A stretch of DNA of 64,000 nt from the NCBI RefSeq assembly GCF_025244905.1, contig NZ_CP104285.1:4650001-4714000 (forward strand). The letters run 5' to 3'. Below, piece by piece: positions 1 to 8,605 of this stretch. The notes under the pieces are model-generated. The model had not been told where the DNA came from. It made no database searches and was given only the letters and a program-made list of their open reading frames with translations. Positions within the stretch are counted from its first letter, which is position 1. Each line of letters starts with the position of its first letter. The position numbers and the translations under genes were made by a program. The stretch comes from Enterobacter mori (lineage in GTDB: Bacteria > Pseudomonadota > Gammaproteobacteria > Enterobacterales > Enterobacteriaceae).

Positions 1-76
1 GGTTGGCGGTGCATCCCTGAAAGCGGACGCTTTCGCGGTGATCGTTAAAGCAGCAGAAGCGGCTAAACAGGCGTAA
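1..76 (+). CDS. tpiA: Triosephosphate isomerase, C-terminal end only
   Basis: Only the last 24 codons are in the window; the gene begins before base 1. The frame from base 2 reads VGGASLKADAFAVIVKAAEA and continues to a TAA at 74-76. The GGASLK segment is the phosphate-binding loop near the end of the TIM barrel in TpiA. The enzyme interconverts dihydroxyacetone phosphate and glyceraldehyde 3-phosphate in glycolysis. Its position next to cdh, sbp and pfkA matches the enterobacterial order, which supports the call despite the short fragment. Confidence 0.9.
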   Translation, partial: VGGASLKADAFAVIVKAAEAAKQA

Positions 77-86
77 TGGCCTTTGT

Positions 87-153
87 GGCGGGTGGCGCTT
101 CGCTAACCCGCCCTACGGTTCTGTAGGCCCGGTAAGCGTCAGCGCCACCGGGC
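87..153. repeat. REP pair (BIME) after tpiA
   Basis: Two inverted REP units face each other: one at 87-116 ending in CCCTAC, and one at 123-153 beginning GTAGGCCCGG. Each can fold into the usual GC stem. The element fills the whole gap between tpiA and the convergent permease gene. Confidence 0.85.
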
Positions 154-160
154 TTTTTTA
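127..160 (+). terminator. REP-derived terminator of tpiA
   Basis: The second REP unit forms GCCCGGT / ACCGGGC stem arms followed at once by TTTTTT. This gives a normal intrinsic terminator for tpiA on the plus strand. It ends on the stop codon of the convergent permease gene. Confidence 0.7.
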
Positions 161-1462
161 CAGCCGTCCCAGCAAGCTAAACCACAGGTAATCCAGCGGC
201 AGCAGCACCAGATACGTTGCAATGGCCAGCGCGAGACAAAGCACCATTCCCGCTTTTGCAGGCACCTTTCCTAACCCCATCGCTACCACAATCGGCGACG
301 CCTGATACGGCAGCAGCGGCGTGGAATAGCCCAGCACCTGAATCATGATCACCGACAGCAGCGGAAAACCGGTCGCGTCCGAGAAGCTCTGCGCCAGCGT
401 GGTATAGAGTGCAGGAACGCCGTTGGCGGTCATGATGAAGTTGAGCGCCGTGGTGATCCCGGTCAACGCGAGGAAACTGGTGAACGGCCTGTCTGCATCC
501 AGGGGCATAATGCGAAGCAACGCTTCGCCCACTGCCGCTCCAATACCCGTTTGCGTCACAACGATCGCCAGACCGAGAATACCCGCGACGTAAATGCAGG
601 TACGCATGTTCACGCCCGCTGAAAATTCTTCCCCGGTGATAAAGCCAACGCGCGGCAGCATGACGACGATCGACGCCGCCAGCCCCGTCCACGCGGGCCC
701 CACGCCGTGCCAGCTCTCCGTCACCCACATCCCCAGTACCACCGCCAGCAGCCAGGCGAGACGCTTTTCGTCCCGCCCCATCGGATCAGACGGTGCCTGT
801 TCCTTCGGCGGTTTCGGGCTACCGGGAAATAGCCAGCAGATCAGGCCAATCAGGATCAGACCTTTAAGGATACCGAGCACCGGCGTGTGCAGCAGCAGAT
901 ACGGGACATAGTTCAGGTGAATACCGTACGAGCCCTCCGCCGCACCGCTCATCACCAGATTGGGGACGTTAGCAGGCAGGATAGTGGCCGAGAGCTGGAA
1001 GGTGCCGAACCCAACGGCCAGCGCCAGACCGTACCAGGCGCGAGACCCGTCGGCGATACCGGCGCGTTTTGCCATCGCCGCGACAATCGGCATCAGCAGC
1101 GCAATACGTCCCATGTTCGACGGCATCACAAACGCCAGCGCATAGCTCAGCAGCACCACGCTCGCCACCATCAACACCCAGGAGTCGGTGAGCTTTGCCG
1201 ACAGCGCACGCGCAGCCCTGTCCGCAAGGCCGGTTTTACGGATCGCCACGCCGAGGACAAAACCGCTAAATACCAGCCAGAAAGCCGACGAAGCAAAACC
1301 GCCAAAAATCACCTCCGGCGGGGCAATTTTGGCGACCATCGCCGCCGTGAAAAACAGCAGCGCAGTGATAAATTCCGGCAGCAGCGACGTCGCCCACAGC
1401 ACGATGGTGACGCCAACAATCAGTGAGGGCAGCAGCAGAGGATGCGTTAACCAGAGCGACAT
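158..1462 (-). CDS. SLC13/DASS-type anion permease
   Basis: This is a 434-residue protein, almost wholly hydrophobic, with roughly eleven or twelve membrane segments. It has the two-repeat appearance of the SLC13/divalent anion sodium symporter group, with a PANVPN segment in the first half and a TANGVPAL segment in the second, near the places where this fold has its substrate and ion clamshell loops. It probably imports a dicarboxylate, sulfate or related anion across the inner membrane; the substrate cannot be read from sequence. The start is an ATG with AGGAG six bases upstream. It lies between cdh and tpiA, where E. coli has no gene, so it is accessory. It is monocistronic and convergent with tpiA. 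Confidence 0.75.
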   Translation of the reverse strand: MSLWLTHPLLLPSLIVGVTIVLWATSLLPEFITALLFFTAAMVAKIAPPEVIFGGFASSAFWLVFSGFVLGVAIRKTGLADRAARALSAKLTDSWVLMVASVVLLSYALAFVMPSNMGRIALLMPIVAAMAKRAGIADGSRAWYGLALAVGFGTFQLSATILPANVPNLVMSGAAEGSYGIHLNYVPYLLLHTPVLGILKGLILIGLICWLFPGSPKPPKEQAPSDPMGRDEKRLAWLLAVVLGMWVTESWHGVGPAWTGLAASIVVMLPRVGFITGEEFSAGVNMRTCIYVAGILGLAIVVTQTGIGAAVGEALLRIMPLDADRPFTSFLALTGITTALNFIMTANGVPALYTTLAQSFSDATGFPLLSVIMIQVLGYSTPLLPYQASPIVVAMGLGKVPAKAGMVLCLALAIATYLVLLPLDYLWFSLLGRL

Positions 1463-1535
1463 ACCTGTCTCCTGTAGAATTTTTCAGCAAGTCTACGGCG
1501 ACAGGCAGGACGAGTAAACGCCATTTATAGTGGGC

Positions 1536-2279
1536 TCACTTCAGGATATCGCATTGATGATCCTGAAGTTCCTCCGCCGACGCGCGGTTAAGCATCAGCA
1601 GATTACGCTCGGTCGCCAGCAAAACAAACGATCCGTCCGACTGCTGCGCCATCGCCAGCGCGAAGCGCCCCATATGATCGCGCGCTTCCGGCAGCTCTTC
1701 TGCCAGCATCATAAACGGGCTGCGCTGGACCAGCTCATTTTCCGTCACCCGACGGGCGAGATATTCATGCCCTTCCAGCCCGCCCGGGAACGGTAGCCAC
1801 TGGGTGCTAATTTGCCCCTGAGCGGCATTGAGCTTCTCGCGCACGTTCGGGCGCAGGCAGGAGATATGAATGTGAAAATGGTTTTGCGTGCGACCAGTTG
1901 GGGAGTTGATCGTTAGCGAAATAGCACTGTCAGGCACTTCTGAGCCGCGCTTCAGCGTCATAAAGCTGCGGGACTGCCACGCCAGCCAGAAAAAGTTCGG
2001 CGTGTGAGGCTCGGTCAAAAGAGGGCTTTCGGTGCCGTTGACGCGGTACGTGGGCATCAGCAGATACTGCAGCGGACCGTTGCGGTCTTTAAACACCACA
2101 TAGCCTGCATCCGTTTTCACCTGTGCGCACGGCGCGGGGTTGCGGTGTTGGATCTGATTCGGCACGCACTGGTCGAGAACGATATGCCGCAACGCGTTCG
2201 GATTACCCGCCTTCATCCAGTACGCGCCGCCAGCGGCCAGGGCGATGACAATCAGGATCAATACGATAATTTTTTTCAC
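1536..2279 (-). CDS. cdh: CDP-diacylglycerol pyrophosphatase
   Basis: This is a 247-residue inner-membrane enzyme that hydrolyses CDP-diacylglycerol to CMP and phosphatidate. One N-terminal membrane anchor (about residues 3-20) precedes a catalytic domain carrying HFHIHIS, the HIT-like histidine motif of the Cdh family, and conserved blocks such as NGTESPLLT and GHEYLARRV. An upstream ATG in frame at 2333 would add 18 poorly conserved residues. I prefer the GTG at 2279 because AGGGA lies seven bases before it and the protein then begins VKKI like its relatives. It sits between the accessory permease gene and sbp, separated from sbp by that gene's terminator. Confidence 0.9.
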   Translation of the reverse strand: MKKIIVLILIVIALAAGGAYWMKAGNPNALRHIVLDQCVPNQIQHRNPAPCAQVKTDAGYVVFKDRNGPLQYLLMPTYRVNGTESPLLTEPHTPNFFWLAWQSRSFMTLKRGSEVPDSAISLTINSPTGRTQNHFHIHISCLRPNVREKLNAAQGQISTQWLPFPGGLEGHEYLARRVTENELVQRSPFMMLAEELPEARDHMGRFALAMAQQSDGSFVLLATERNLLMLNRASAEELQDHQCDILK

Positions 2280-2335
2280 AACGCGTTCCCTGTTTTCGAT
2301 AGAGGCGAAAGAGTAACGCAAAATGATGACCAAAT

Positions 2336-2366
2336 AAAAAACCCGGCGGATTTCTCACACCGGGTC
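2336..2366 (-). terminator. Terminator of sbp
   Basis: On the minus strand, an ACCCGG arm, a 13-base loop and a CCGGGT arm are followed by TTTTTATTT. The hairpin lies just beyond the sbp stop codon, so it would end sbp transcripts before cdh. Confidence 0.75.
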
Positions 2367-2390
2367 ACCGTGTCGTTCTTTATGAAACGC

Positions 2391-3380
2391 CTAGCGTTTG
2401 CTGATCTGGTCGAAGGTTCCGCCGTTAGAGAAGTGCTCTTTCTGCGCTTTGGTCCAGCCGCCGAAGACATCGTCAATGGTGAAGAGCTTCAGTTTCGGGA
2501 ATTCGCTGTCGTATTTCTTCGCCACAGCCGGGTCACGCGGGCGATAGAAATTTTTCGCCGCGATTTCCTGACCTTCCGGTGAGTAGAGATACTTCAGGTA
2601 GGCTTCCGCCACCGCTTTGGTGTCTTTCTTCTCAACCACTTTGTCGACCACGGAGACGGTCGGCTCGGCGAGGATAGATTCGCTTGGGGTGACGATCTCG
2701 AACTTGTCTTTACCCAGCTCGTTGGTCGCCAGCAGGGCTTCGTTTTCCCACGCAATCAGCACGTCGCCGATGCCGCGCTCAACGAAGGTGTTGGTTGCGC
2801 CACGCGCGCCGGAATCCAGCACTTCGACGTTTTTAAACAGCGCTTTCACGAATTCCTGCGCTTTAGCCTGGTCACCGTTGTTGTGGTGCAGGGCGTAGCC
2901 CCAGGCCGCCAGGTAGTTCCAGCGCGCGCCGCCGGAGCTTTTCGGGTTCGGTGTAATCACGGAAACGCCCGGTTTGATCAGGTCGTTCCAGTCTTTAATT
3001 TGTTTCGGGTTGCCTTTACGCACCAGGAAAACGATGGTCGAGGTGTATGGCGCGGAGTTGTCCGGCAGACGTTTGATCCAGTTTTTATCAATACGCCCAC
3101 GTTCCGCGATTGCGTCCACGTCGTAGGCCAGCGCCAGGGTAACCACGTCAGCTTCAATGCCGTTAATCACAGACGTTGCCTGTTTGCCCGAGCCGCCGTG
3201 AGACTGGCGAATCACCACGTTATCGCCGGTTTCCTGTTTGTAGTGCGCCGCGAAGGCTTTGTTGTATTGATCGTACAGTTCACGCGTCGGGTCGTACGAC
3301 ACGTTCAGTAACTGGATGTCCTTTGCCAGAACGCTGGTCGATGCCAGCAATAATGTTAAACCCACGCCCCATTTATTCAT
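2391..3380 (-). CDS. sbp: Periplasmic sulfate-binding protein
   Basis: This is a 329-residue protein, the usual length for Sbp. The signal peptide covers about residues 1-19, with cleavage after SVLA, and the mature protein starts [16 protein letters not shown], a hallmark of sulfate/thiosulfate-binding proteins. The blocks [29 protein letters not shown] and [13 protein letters not shown] form the anion-binding cleft in the family. It delivers sulfate to the CysTWA importer, which is encoded elsewhere. The gene is monocistronic, with pfkA upstream on the same strand beyond a REP element and its own terminator downstream. CysB control is expected from the family but I could not read a site. 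Confidence 0.95.
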   Translation of the reverse strand: MNKWGVGLTLLLASTSVLAKDIQLLNVSYDPTRELYDQYNKAFAAHYKQETGDNVVIRQSHGGSGKQATSVINGIEADVVTLALAYDVDAIAERGRIDKNWIKRLPDNSAPYTSTIVFLVRKGNPKQIKDWNDLIKPGVSVITPNPKSSGGARWNYLAAWGYALHHNNGDQAKAQEFVKALFKNVEVLDSGARGATNTFVERGIGDVLIAWENEALLATNELGKDKFEIVTPSESILAEPTVSVVDKVVEKKDTKAVAEAYLKYLYSPEGQEIAAKNFYRPRDPAVAKKYDSEFPKLKLFTIDDVFGGWTKAQKEHFSNGGTFDQISKR

Positions 3381-3496
3381 CGCCCAGCTCTCTTGTGTAG
3401 TGTTTTGATGAATGCAGCGTGCCAGAAAGCGAATCGATGATTAAAGAATAAAAAAAGATTGGCTATAACGTAGTGGAATAAAAAAGCGTGCACGCA

Positions 3497-3534
3497 TAAA
3501 AAAGCCGGGTGGCGGCTACGCCTTACCCGGCCTA
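3497..3534 (-). terminator. REP-derived terminator of pfkA
   Basis: Read on the minus strand, the REP stem CCGGGT...ACCCGG is followed by CTTTTTT. A U-rich tail after a strong stem makes an intrinsic terminator for pfkA transcripts. Confidence 0.6.
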
Positions 3535-3578
3535 CGAGTCGTGGTTTTGTAGGCCCGGCAAGCGCAGCGCCTCCGGGC
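3503..3578. repeat. REP pair (BIME) between pfkA and sbp
   Basis: A REP unit at 3503-3534 (GCCGGGTGGCGG to CGGCCTAC) faces an inverted unit at 3549-3578 (GTAGGCCCGG to CCGGGC). It occupies the space downstream of pfkA. Confidence 0.85.
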
Positions 3579-3590
3579 AACCAGAGCCAA

Positions 3591-4553
3591 TCAGTACAGT
3601 TTTTTCGCGCAGTCCAGCCAGTCACCTTTGAACGGACGCTTCATGTTTTCAATCGCGTCGATGATGTCATGGTGTACCAGTTGTTCGTTCTGAATACCGA
3701 CGCAACGACCGCCATGCCCCTGCAGCAGCAGTTCGATAGCATACGCACCCATACGGGAGGCCAGAATACGGTCGTACGGGCCAGGGGAACCGCCACGCTG
3801 GATGTGACCCAGAACGGTCGCACGGGTTTCGCGTTTGGTTTCGGTTTCGATGTACTTCGCCAGCTCGTCAACATCGCAGATGTGCTCGGTGATGGCGACG
3901 ATGGCGTGTTTTTTGCCTTTCGCGATACCGGCTTTGATTTCGTTCACCAGATCTTCACGGCTGAATTCCACTTCCGGCACCACCACGAACTCACAGCCAC
4001 CGGCGATAGCGGCCGCCAGCGTCAGGTCGCCGCAGTAACGGCCCATCACTTCAACGATGGAGATACGCTGGTGAGAAGAAGAGGTGTCACGCAGGCGGTC
4101 AATCGCTTCAACAACGGTACCCAGCGCAGTGAAGTAACCGATGGTGTAGTCAGTGCCTTTGATGTCGTTGTCGATGGTGCCAGGCAGACCGATGCACGGG
4201 AAGCCCATTTCGGTCAGACGTTTTGCACCCATGTAAGAGCCGTCACCACCGATAACAACCAGTGCGTCCAGGCCACGTTTCTTCATGTTTTCGATAGCCA
4301 CTTCGCGAACGTGTTCATCACGGAATTCCGGGAAGCGTGCAGAACCGAGGAAGGTACCGCCACGGTTGATCATGTCAGACACGCTGTAGCGGTCCAGTTG
4401 AACCATGCGGTCTTCGTACAGACCCAGGTAACCGTCATAAACGCCAAACACTTCCAGACCTTCCGTCAGTGCTGCACGGACAACACCACGAATTGCCGCG
4501 TTCATGCCCGGCGCATCACCGCCGCTTGTCAACACACCGATTTTCTTAATCAT
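3591..4553 (-). CDS. pfkA: 6-phosphofructokinase I
   Basis: This is a 320-residue ATP-dependent phosphofructokinase that makes fructose 1,6-bisphosphate in glycolysis. The family motifs are in place: GGDAPGMN at 11-18 and GGDGS at 102-106 for ATP, PGTIDND at 124-130 with the catalytic Asp128, and MGRYCGDL for fructose 6-phosphate. The frame stays open for 29 more codons upstream, but the ATG at 4553 gives [16 protein letters not shown] and the exact length of the E. coli enzyme. The gene is monocistronic, downstream of fieF and transcribed in the same direction. A Cra-like operator lies about 100 bases upstream of the start. Confidence 0.97.
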   Translation of the reverse strand: MIKKIGVLTSGGDAPGMNAAIRGVVRAALTEGLEVFGVYDGYLGLYEDRMVQLDRYSVSDMINRGGTFLGSARFPEFRDEHVREVAIENMKKRGLDALVVIGGDGSYMGAKRLTEMGFPCIGLPGTIDNDIKGTDYTIGYFTALGTVVEAIDRLRDTSSSHQRISIVEVMGRYCGDLTLAAAIAGGCEFVVVPEVEFSREDLVNEIKAGIAKGKKHAIVAITEHICDVDELAKYIETETKRETRATVLGHIQRGGSPGPYDRILASRMGAYAIELLLQGHGGRCVGIQNEQLVHHDIIDAIENMKRPFKGDWLDCAKKLY

Positions 4554-4649
4554 GACTACCTCTGAACTTAGGAATGCAAAATTGAAATCTGTTGCCGGAA
4601 GAAACTGTTCGACCAACGAATACTGCAAATAGTATATCAATCACTTCCA

Positions 4650-4665
4650 GCTGAATTGATTCAGG
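4650..4665. promoter_or_regulatory. Probable Cra (FruR) operator of pfkA
   Basis: GCTGAATTGATTCAGG is an imperfect palindrome close to the Cra consensus GCTGAAWCGWTTCAGC. Cra represses pfkA in E. coli from a site upstream of the gene, and this copy is correctly placed. Confidence 0.65.
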
Positions 4666-4727
4666 TCAGACCAAATGGCGGTAATTTATACACAAAATGC
4701 TGGCCTGGCTCACTTTTTTACAACGAA

Positions 4728-5621
4728 TTACGAAAGCTCAACATGTCCGGGTACAACCGAGCAGGGATCCTGGTGAATGATGACGTCCGAACCAGGAAAA
4801 CGCTGCAAAATCGCCTGCTCGACCTGCTCAGCGATAACGTGAGCCTGTACCAACGGCAGGTTGTCTTCCATTTCAATGTGGATCTGTATAAAGCGGGTCG
4901 GCCCTGACTGCCGCGTACGAAGATCGTGGGCACCACTGACGCCGGGCCAGTGGGTCACGATGGCAAAAATTTCATCACGTTCTGCATCAGGCAGCGCACG
5001 GTCAAGAAGCGATTGCACCGCTTCATATCCCATCCGTAAGGCGCTATATAAGATATAGACCCCTATCCCTAACGCAAACAATGCATCGGCCCGATGCCAG
5101 CCATACCAGGCCAGACCGAGCGCAATAAGAATAGCCCCATTCATCATAACATCAGACTGATAATGAAGCATATCCGCCCGTACAGCCTGGCTTTGTGTTT
5201 TACGCACGACCCAGCGCTGGAACGTTACCAGAACAAGTGTGCTAATAAGCGCAATGACCGTGACGATCACGCCGACACCGGGATCGTTCATCGGTGAGGG
5301 TGAAATGAGATGCTGAATACCGGTCAAAAACAGGAACAGCGCGGAGCCAGAAATAAACATGCTTTGCGCCAGCGCCGCGAGCGATTCTGCTTTTCCGTGT
5401 CCAAATGTGTGCTCTTCATCCGCCGGTTGCAGCGAATAACGCACCACCAGCAGATTGGTCAGCGAGGCCGCAATATCCACCAATGAATCCACCAGCGCCG
5501 CCAGAATACTGACCGAGCCGGTGTACCACCATGCGAAAATTTTGATAATCAGCAAACACGACGCCATTATCGTCGCGGCGATTGCGGCCCGGCTTACCAG
5601 CCGTCCATAGGATTGATTCAT
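4728..5621 (-). CDS. fieF: Cation-efflux pump FieF (ferrous iron/zinc)
   Basis: This is a 297-residue cation diffusion facilitator with six predicted membrane segments followed by a cytoplasmic ferredoxin-like domain. The transport-site residues of E. coli FieF are all present at the same numbers: Asp45 and Asp49 in DSLVD, and His153 and Asp157 in HYQSD. The charged HTFGHGKAE loop is also there. It exchanges Fe2+ or Zn2+ for protons at the inner membrane to relieve metal excess. I chose the ATG at 5621 ([10 protein letters not shown]) over an in-frame start five codons earlier because it matches the family N-terminus. It lies between cpxP and pfkA as in E. coli. Confidence 0.95.
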   Translation of the reverse strand: MNQSYGRLVSRAAIAATIMASCLLIIKIFAWWYTGSVSILAALVDSLVDIAASLTNLLVVRYSLQPADEEHTFGHGKAESLAALAQSMFISGSALFLFLTGIQHLISPSPMNDPGVGVIVTVIALISTLVLVTFQRWVVRKTQSQAVRADMLHYQSDVMMNGAILIALGLAWYGWHRADALFALGIGVYILYSALRMGYEAVQSLLDRALPDAERDEIFAIVTHWPGVSGAHDLRTRQSGPTRFIQIHIEMEDNLPLVQAHVIAEQVEQAILQRFPGSDVIIHQDPCSVVPGHVELS

Positions 5622-5710
5622 AAACACTCCTGTCATGCCATGGCGCTAGTATAACGGATGGTTGCGGAGTCAAAGGATGAATAAACGGTTAACAAAAGAG
5701 AATGACGGGC

Positions 5711-5737
5711 AAAAAAAACCCCCACATCATGTGGGGG
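5711..5737 (-). terminator. Terminator of cpxP/CpxQ
   Basis: A perfect 9-bp stem CCCCCACAT / ATGTGGGGG with a one-base loop is followed on the minus strand by eight T. It ends both the cpxP mRNA and CpxQ. Confidence 0.92.
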
Positions 5738-5768
5738 AAGACAGGGATGGTGTCTATGGCAAGGAAAA
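5711..5768 (-). ncRNA. cpxQ: CpxQ small RNA (processed cpxP 3' UTR)
   Basis: The last 58 bases of the cpxP transcript read TTTTCCTTGCCATAGACACC and continue to a CCCCCACAT-C-ATGTGGGGG hairpin with a T8 tail. By memory this is nearly the same as Salmonella and E. coli CpxQ, which RNase E releases from cpxP mRNA. CpxQ binds Hfq and represses mRNAs of membrane proteins as the RNA arm of the Cpx response. Confidence 0.85.
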
Positions 5769-5774
5769 CAGGGT

Positions 5775-6281
5775 TTACTGGTTACTACGGGTACTGCTAT
5801 TGCTACTGAAAAGCGTCGTTTCTGAGCTTCGCTGCATCCGTGCAACCTCACGCAACTGGTCCATACGTTGCTGATGTTTGTCGTTCAAAACCGCTTGCTG
5901 CTCGGGCGATAGCAGATGGAACATCTGGTTGCGAACCTTCGCCATTTCTACCTGGCGGGCAACCTGCTCCTGTGCCATTTTTTCTGCCTGAGCGCGTACA
6001 GCGCTTTCGTCAAAATTTTCTGCGGTGACAAGGCGATGCATTGTCTCCATTTCGCTAACATTAACAGGGGGCTGGTCGTGTCTTGCCCTCTGCATCAGAT
6101 CTCGCATCTGTTGACGCTGATGTTCGGTTAAACTTATGCCGTCAAACATATGGCTTTGGCCGCTGTGCTGCGTTGCACCCTCTTGCGAGGAACTGTTATC
6201 GCCGATGATAGCTACAGCAGCCTGGCTAAACGCACTGAACGCCAGCGTTGAGGCCATGACGGCAGCGGTAACTTTGCGCAT
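5775..6281 (-). CDS. cpxP: Periplasmic Cpx regulator/chaperone CpxP
   Basis: This is a 168-residue periplasmic protein with a signal peptide (about residues 1-22). Its mature helical body carries the two LTxxQ-type repeats of the Spy/CpxP family, one as LTEHQRQQM and a degenerate second as LSPEQQAVL. CpxP binds CpxA's sensor domain and dampens signalling, and it delivers misfolded pilins to DegP. The ATG at 6281 has GGGAG six bases upstream and matches [11 protein letters not shown] of relatives; a GTG one codon earlier is less likely. It is divergent from cpxRA across a CpxR box. Its 3' end yields CpxQ. Confidence 0.95.
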   Translation of the reverse strand: MRKVTAAVMASTLAFSAFSQAAVAIIGDNSSSQEGATQHSGQSHMFDGISLTEHQRQQMRDLMQRARHDQPPVNVSEMETMHRLVTAENFDESAVRAQAEKMAQEQVARQVEMAKVRNQMFHLLSPEQQAVLNDKHQQRMDQLREVARMQRSSETTLFSSNSSTRSNQ

Positions 6282-6361
6282 CACTTGCTCCCAAAATCTT
6301 TCGTGTCGCGATTCAACGAGAGACAGTCTACGATTCAGGCTGCAAACATGCGTCAGGGGGT

Positions 6362-6376
6362 GTAAAACAACGTAAA
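6362..6376. promoter_or_regulatory. CpxR box between cpxP and cpxR
   Basis: GTAAAACAACGTAAA is an exact GTAAA-N5-GTAAA match to the CpxR consensus. Phosphorylated CpxR is known to activate both cpxP and cpxRA from this divergent region. Confidence 0.9.
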
Positions 6377-6431
6377 GTCATGGATTAGATAGCCTTGATG
6401 TCGTAATTTCTGCCTCGGAGGTATTTAAACA

Positions 6432-7130
6432 ATGAATAAAATCCTGTTAGTTGATGATGACCGAGAGCTCACATCTCTTTTAAAGGAGTTGCTCGACATG
6501 GAAGGTTTCAACGTTCTGGTTGCCCATGATGGCGAGCAGGCGCTGAGTCTCCTTGACGACAGCATCGATTTACTTTTGCTCGACGTGATGATGCCGAAGA
6601 AAAACGGCATTGATACGTTGAAAGAGCTTCGCCAGACACACCAGACCCCCGTTATCATGCTGACCGCGCGCGGCAGCGAACTTGACCGCGTACTCGGCCT
6701 TGAGCTGGGCGCAGATGACTATTTACCGAAACCGTTCAACGACCGTGAACTGGTGGCCCGTATTCGCGCTATCTTGCGTCGTTCCCACTGGAGCGAGCAG
6801 CAGCAGAATACCGACAACAGCTCACCAACCCTGGAAGTGGACTCCCTGAGCCTGAACCCGGGCCGTCAGGAAGCGAGCTTCGACGGTGAAACGCTGGAAC
6901 TGACCGGCACCGAGTTCACCCTGCTGTATCTGCTGGCGCAACATCTCGGCCAGGTGGTATCGCGTGAACATTTAAGTCAGGAAGTGCTGGGCAAACGCCT
7001 TACGCCGTTTGACCGCGCCATCGACATGCATATTTCTAACCTGCGCCGTAAATTACCGGAACGTAAAGACGGTCACCCATGGTTTAAAACGCTGCGAGGT
7101 CGCGGCTATCTGATGGTTTCCGCTTCATGA
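6432..7130 (+). CDS. cpxR: Envelope-stress response regulator CpxR
   Basis: This is a 232-residue OmpR-family regulator. The receiver domain (about 1-120) has the acidic pair DDD at 8-10, the phospho-accepting Asp51 in LLLDVMMP and the Lys in YLPKPFNDRE. A winged-helix DNA-binding domain follows (about 130-230, ending RGRGYLMV). CpxR is phosphorylated by CpxA and binds GTAAA repeats such as the box 56 bases upstream. The TGA stop overlaps the cpxA start by four bases, so the two are translationally coupled. Confidence 0.97.
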   Translation: MNKILLVDDDRELTSLLKELLDMEGFNVLVAHDGEQALSLLDDSIDLLLLDVMMPKKNGIDTLKELRQTHQTPVIMLTARGSELDRVLGLELGADDYLPKPFNDRELVARIRAILRRSHWSEQQQNTDNSSPTLEVDSLSLNPGRQEASFDGETLELTGTEFTLLYLLAQHLGQVVSREHLSQEVLGKRLTPFDRAIDMHISNLRRKLPERKDGHPWFKTLRGRGYLMVSAS

Positions 7131-8500
7131 TAGGCAGCTTAACCGCCCGCATCTTCGCCATCTTCTGGCTGACGCTGGCACTGGTTTTAATGCTCGTTTT
7201 GATGTTGCCAAAACTCGACTCACGCCAGATGACGGAGCTTCTCGACAGCGAGCAACGTCAGGGCGTGATGATCGAGCAGCACGTGGAAGCCGAGCTGGCA
7301 AACGATCCGCCAAACGATTTAATGTGGTGGCGCAGGCTGTTTCGCGCTATCGACAAGTGGGCGCCGCCCGGACAACGCCTGCTGCTGGTGACCAGCGAAG
7401 GCCGCGTCATTGGGGCCGATCGCAATGAAATGCAGATTATCCGTAACTTCATTGGCCAGGCGGATAACGCCGATCACCCACAGAAGAAGAAATATGGTCG
7501 GGTAGAGATGGTCGGCCCTTTCTCGGTACGAGATGGGGAAGATAACTATCAGCTCTACCTGATTCGCCCTGCGAGCAACTCCCAGTCCGATTTTATCAAC
7601 CTGCTGTTTGACCGTCCTCTGCTACTGTTGATTGTCACCATGCTGGTTAGCTCGCCGCTGTTGTTATGGCTGGCGTGGAGCCTGGCAAAACCGGCGCGTA
7701 AGCTGAAAAATGCGGCTGACGAAGTGGCTCAGGGTAACCTGCGACAACACCCTGAACTGGAAGCCGGGCCGCAGGAGTTCCTTGCCGCCGGAACCAGTTT
7801 TAACCAGATGGTGAGCGCTCTTGACCGCATGATGACCGCCCAGCAGCGTCTGCTGTCGGATATCTCGCACGAGCTGCGTACCCCGCTCACGCGCTTACAG
7901 CTCGGCACCGCCCTGCTGCGACGCCGCAGCGGAGAAAGCAAGGAGCTGGAGCGTATTGAAACGGAAGCTCATCGTCTGGACAGCATGATTAACGACCTGC
8001 TGGTGATGTCGCGCAATCAGCAGAAAAACGCGCTGGTGAGCGAAACGGTGAAAGCCAATCACCTGTGGCACGAGGTGCTGGACAACGCGGCGTTCGAAGC
8101 GGAACAGATGGGGAAATCCTTCACCGTCAACTTCCCGCCGGGCCCGTGGCCGCTGTACGGTAACCCCAACACGCTGGAAAGCGCGCTGGAGAATATCGTG
8201 CGTAACGCCCTGCGCTATTCGCACACGAAGATTGAAGTGGCTTTCTCGGTGGATAAAGACGGGATCACCATCATCGTGGACGATGATGGCCCTGGCGTCA
8301 GCCCGGAAGATCGCGAGCAGATTTTCCGTCCGTTCTACCGTACCGACGAAGCGCGCGACCGTGAGTCTGGCGGTACGGGACTGGGTCTGGCGATTGTTGA
8401 AACTGCCATGCAGCAGCACCGTGGCTGGGTGAAAGCCGACGATAGCCCGTTGGGCGGGCTACGGTTAACGCTGTGGCTGCCGTTGTATAAGCGTTCGTAG
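7127..8500 (+). CDS. cpxA: Envelope-stress sensor kinase CpxA
   Basis: This is a 457-residue inner-membrane sensor. One membrane helix (about 7-28) precedes the periplasmic sensor domain (about 30-160), a second helix (about 163-185) and a HAMP linker. The phosphorylated His248 lies in SDISHELRTPLTRLQ, and the ATPase domain has N, G1 (DDDGPGV) and G2 (GGTGLGLAI) boxes. It senses envelope protein misfolding, is inhibited by CpxP, and phosphorylates or dephosphorylates CpxR. It overlaps cpxR by four bases (ATGA). A double-hairpin repeat follows directly after the stop. Confidence 0.97.
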   Translation: MIGSLTARIFAIFWLTLALVLMLVLMLPKLDSRQMTELLDSEQRQGVMIEQHVEAELANDPPNDLMWWRRLFRAIDKWAPPGQRLLLVTSEGRVIGADRNEMQIIRNFIGQADNADHPQKKKYGRVEMVGPFSVRDGEDNYQLYLIRPASNSQSDFINLLFDRPLLLLIVTMLVSSPLLLWLAWSLAKPARKLKNAADEVAQGNLRQHPELEAGPQEFLAAGTSFNQMVSALDRMMTAQQRLLSDISHELRTPLTRLQLGTALLRRRSGESKELERIETEAHRLDSMINDLLVMSRNQQKNALVSETVKANHLWHEVLDNAAFEAEQMGKSFTVNFPPGPWPLYGNPNTLESALENIVRNALRYSHTKIEVAFSVDKDGITIIVDDDGPGVSPEDREQIFRPFYRTDEARDRESGGTGLGLAIVETAMQQHRGWVKADDSPLGGLRLTLWLPLYKRS

Positions 8501-8504
8501 TTTT

Positions 8505-8587
8505 CCCCTCACCCTAACCCTCTCCCCAAAGGGGAGAGGGAACGTAAAACCCCCTCGCCCCTTTGGGGAGAGGGCTGGGGTGAGGGG
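8505..8587. repeat. C-rich/G-rich double-hairpin repeat, copy A
   Basis: The element runs from CCCCTCACCCTAACCC to GGGCTGGGGTGAGGGG, so its ends are inverted repeats. Inside are two hairpins: CCCTCTCCCC-AAA-GGGGAGAGGG and CCCTCGCCCC-TTT-GGGGAGAGGG. Two related copies lie near 18.1 and 21.7 kb; this one is in the opposite orientation (CTAACCC in the left arm rather than GTTAGGG in the right). It fills the convergent cpxA-yiiM gap. Confidence 0.85.
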
Positions 8588-8605
8588 TGAGGGTAAGGCA
8601 TAGCC

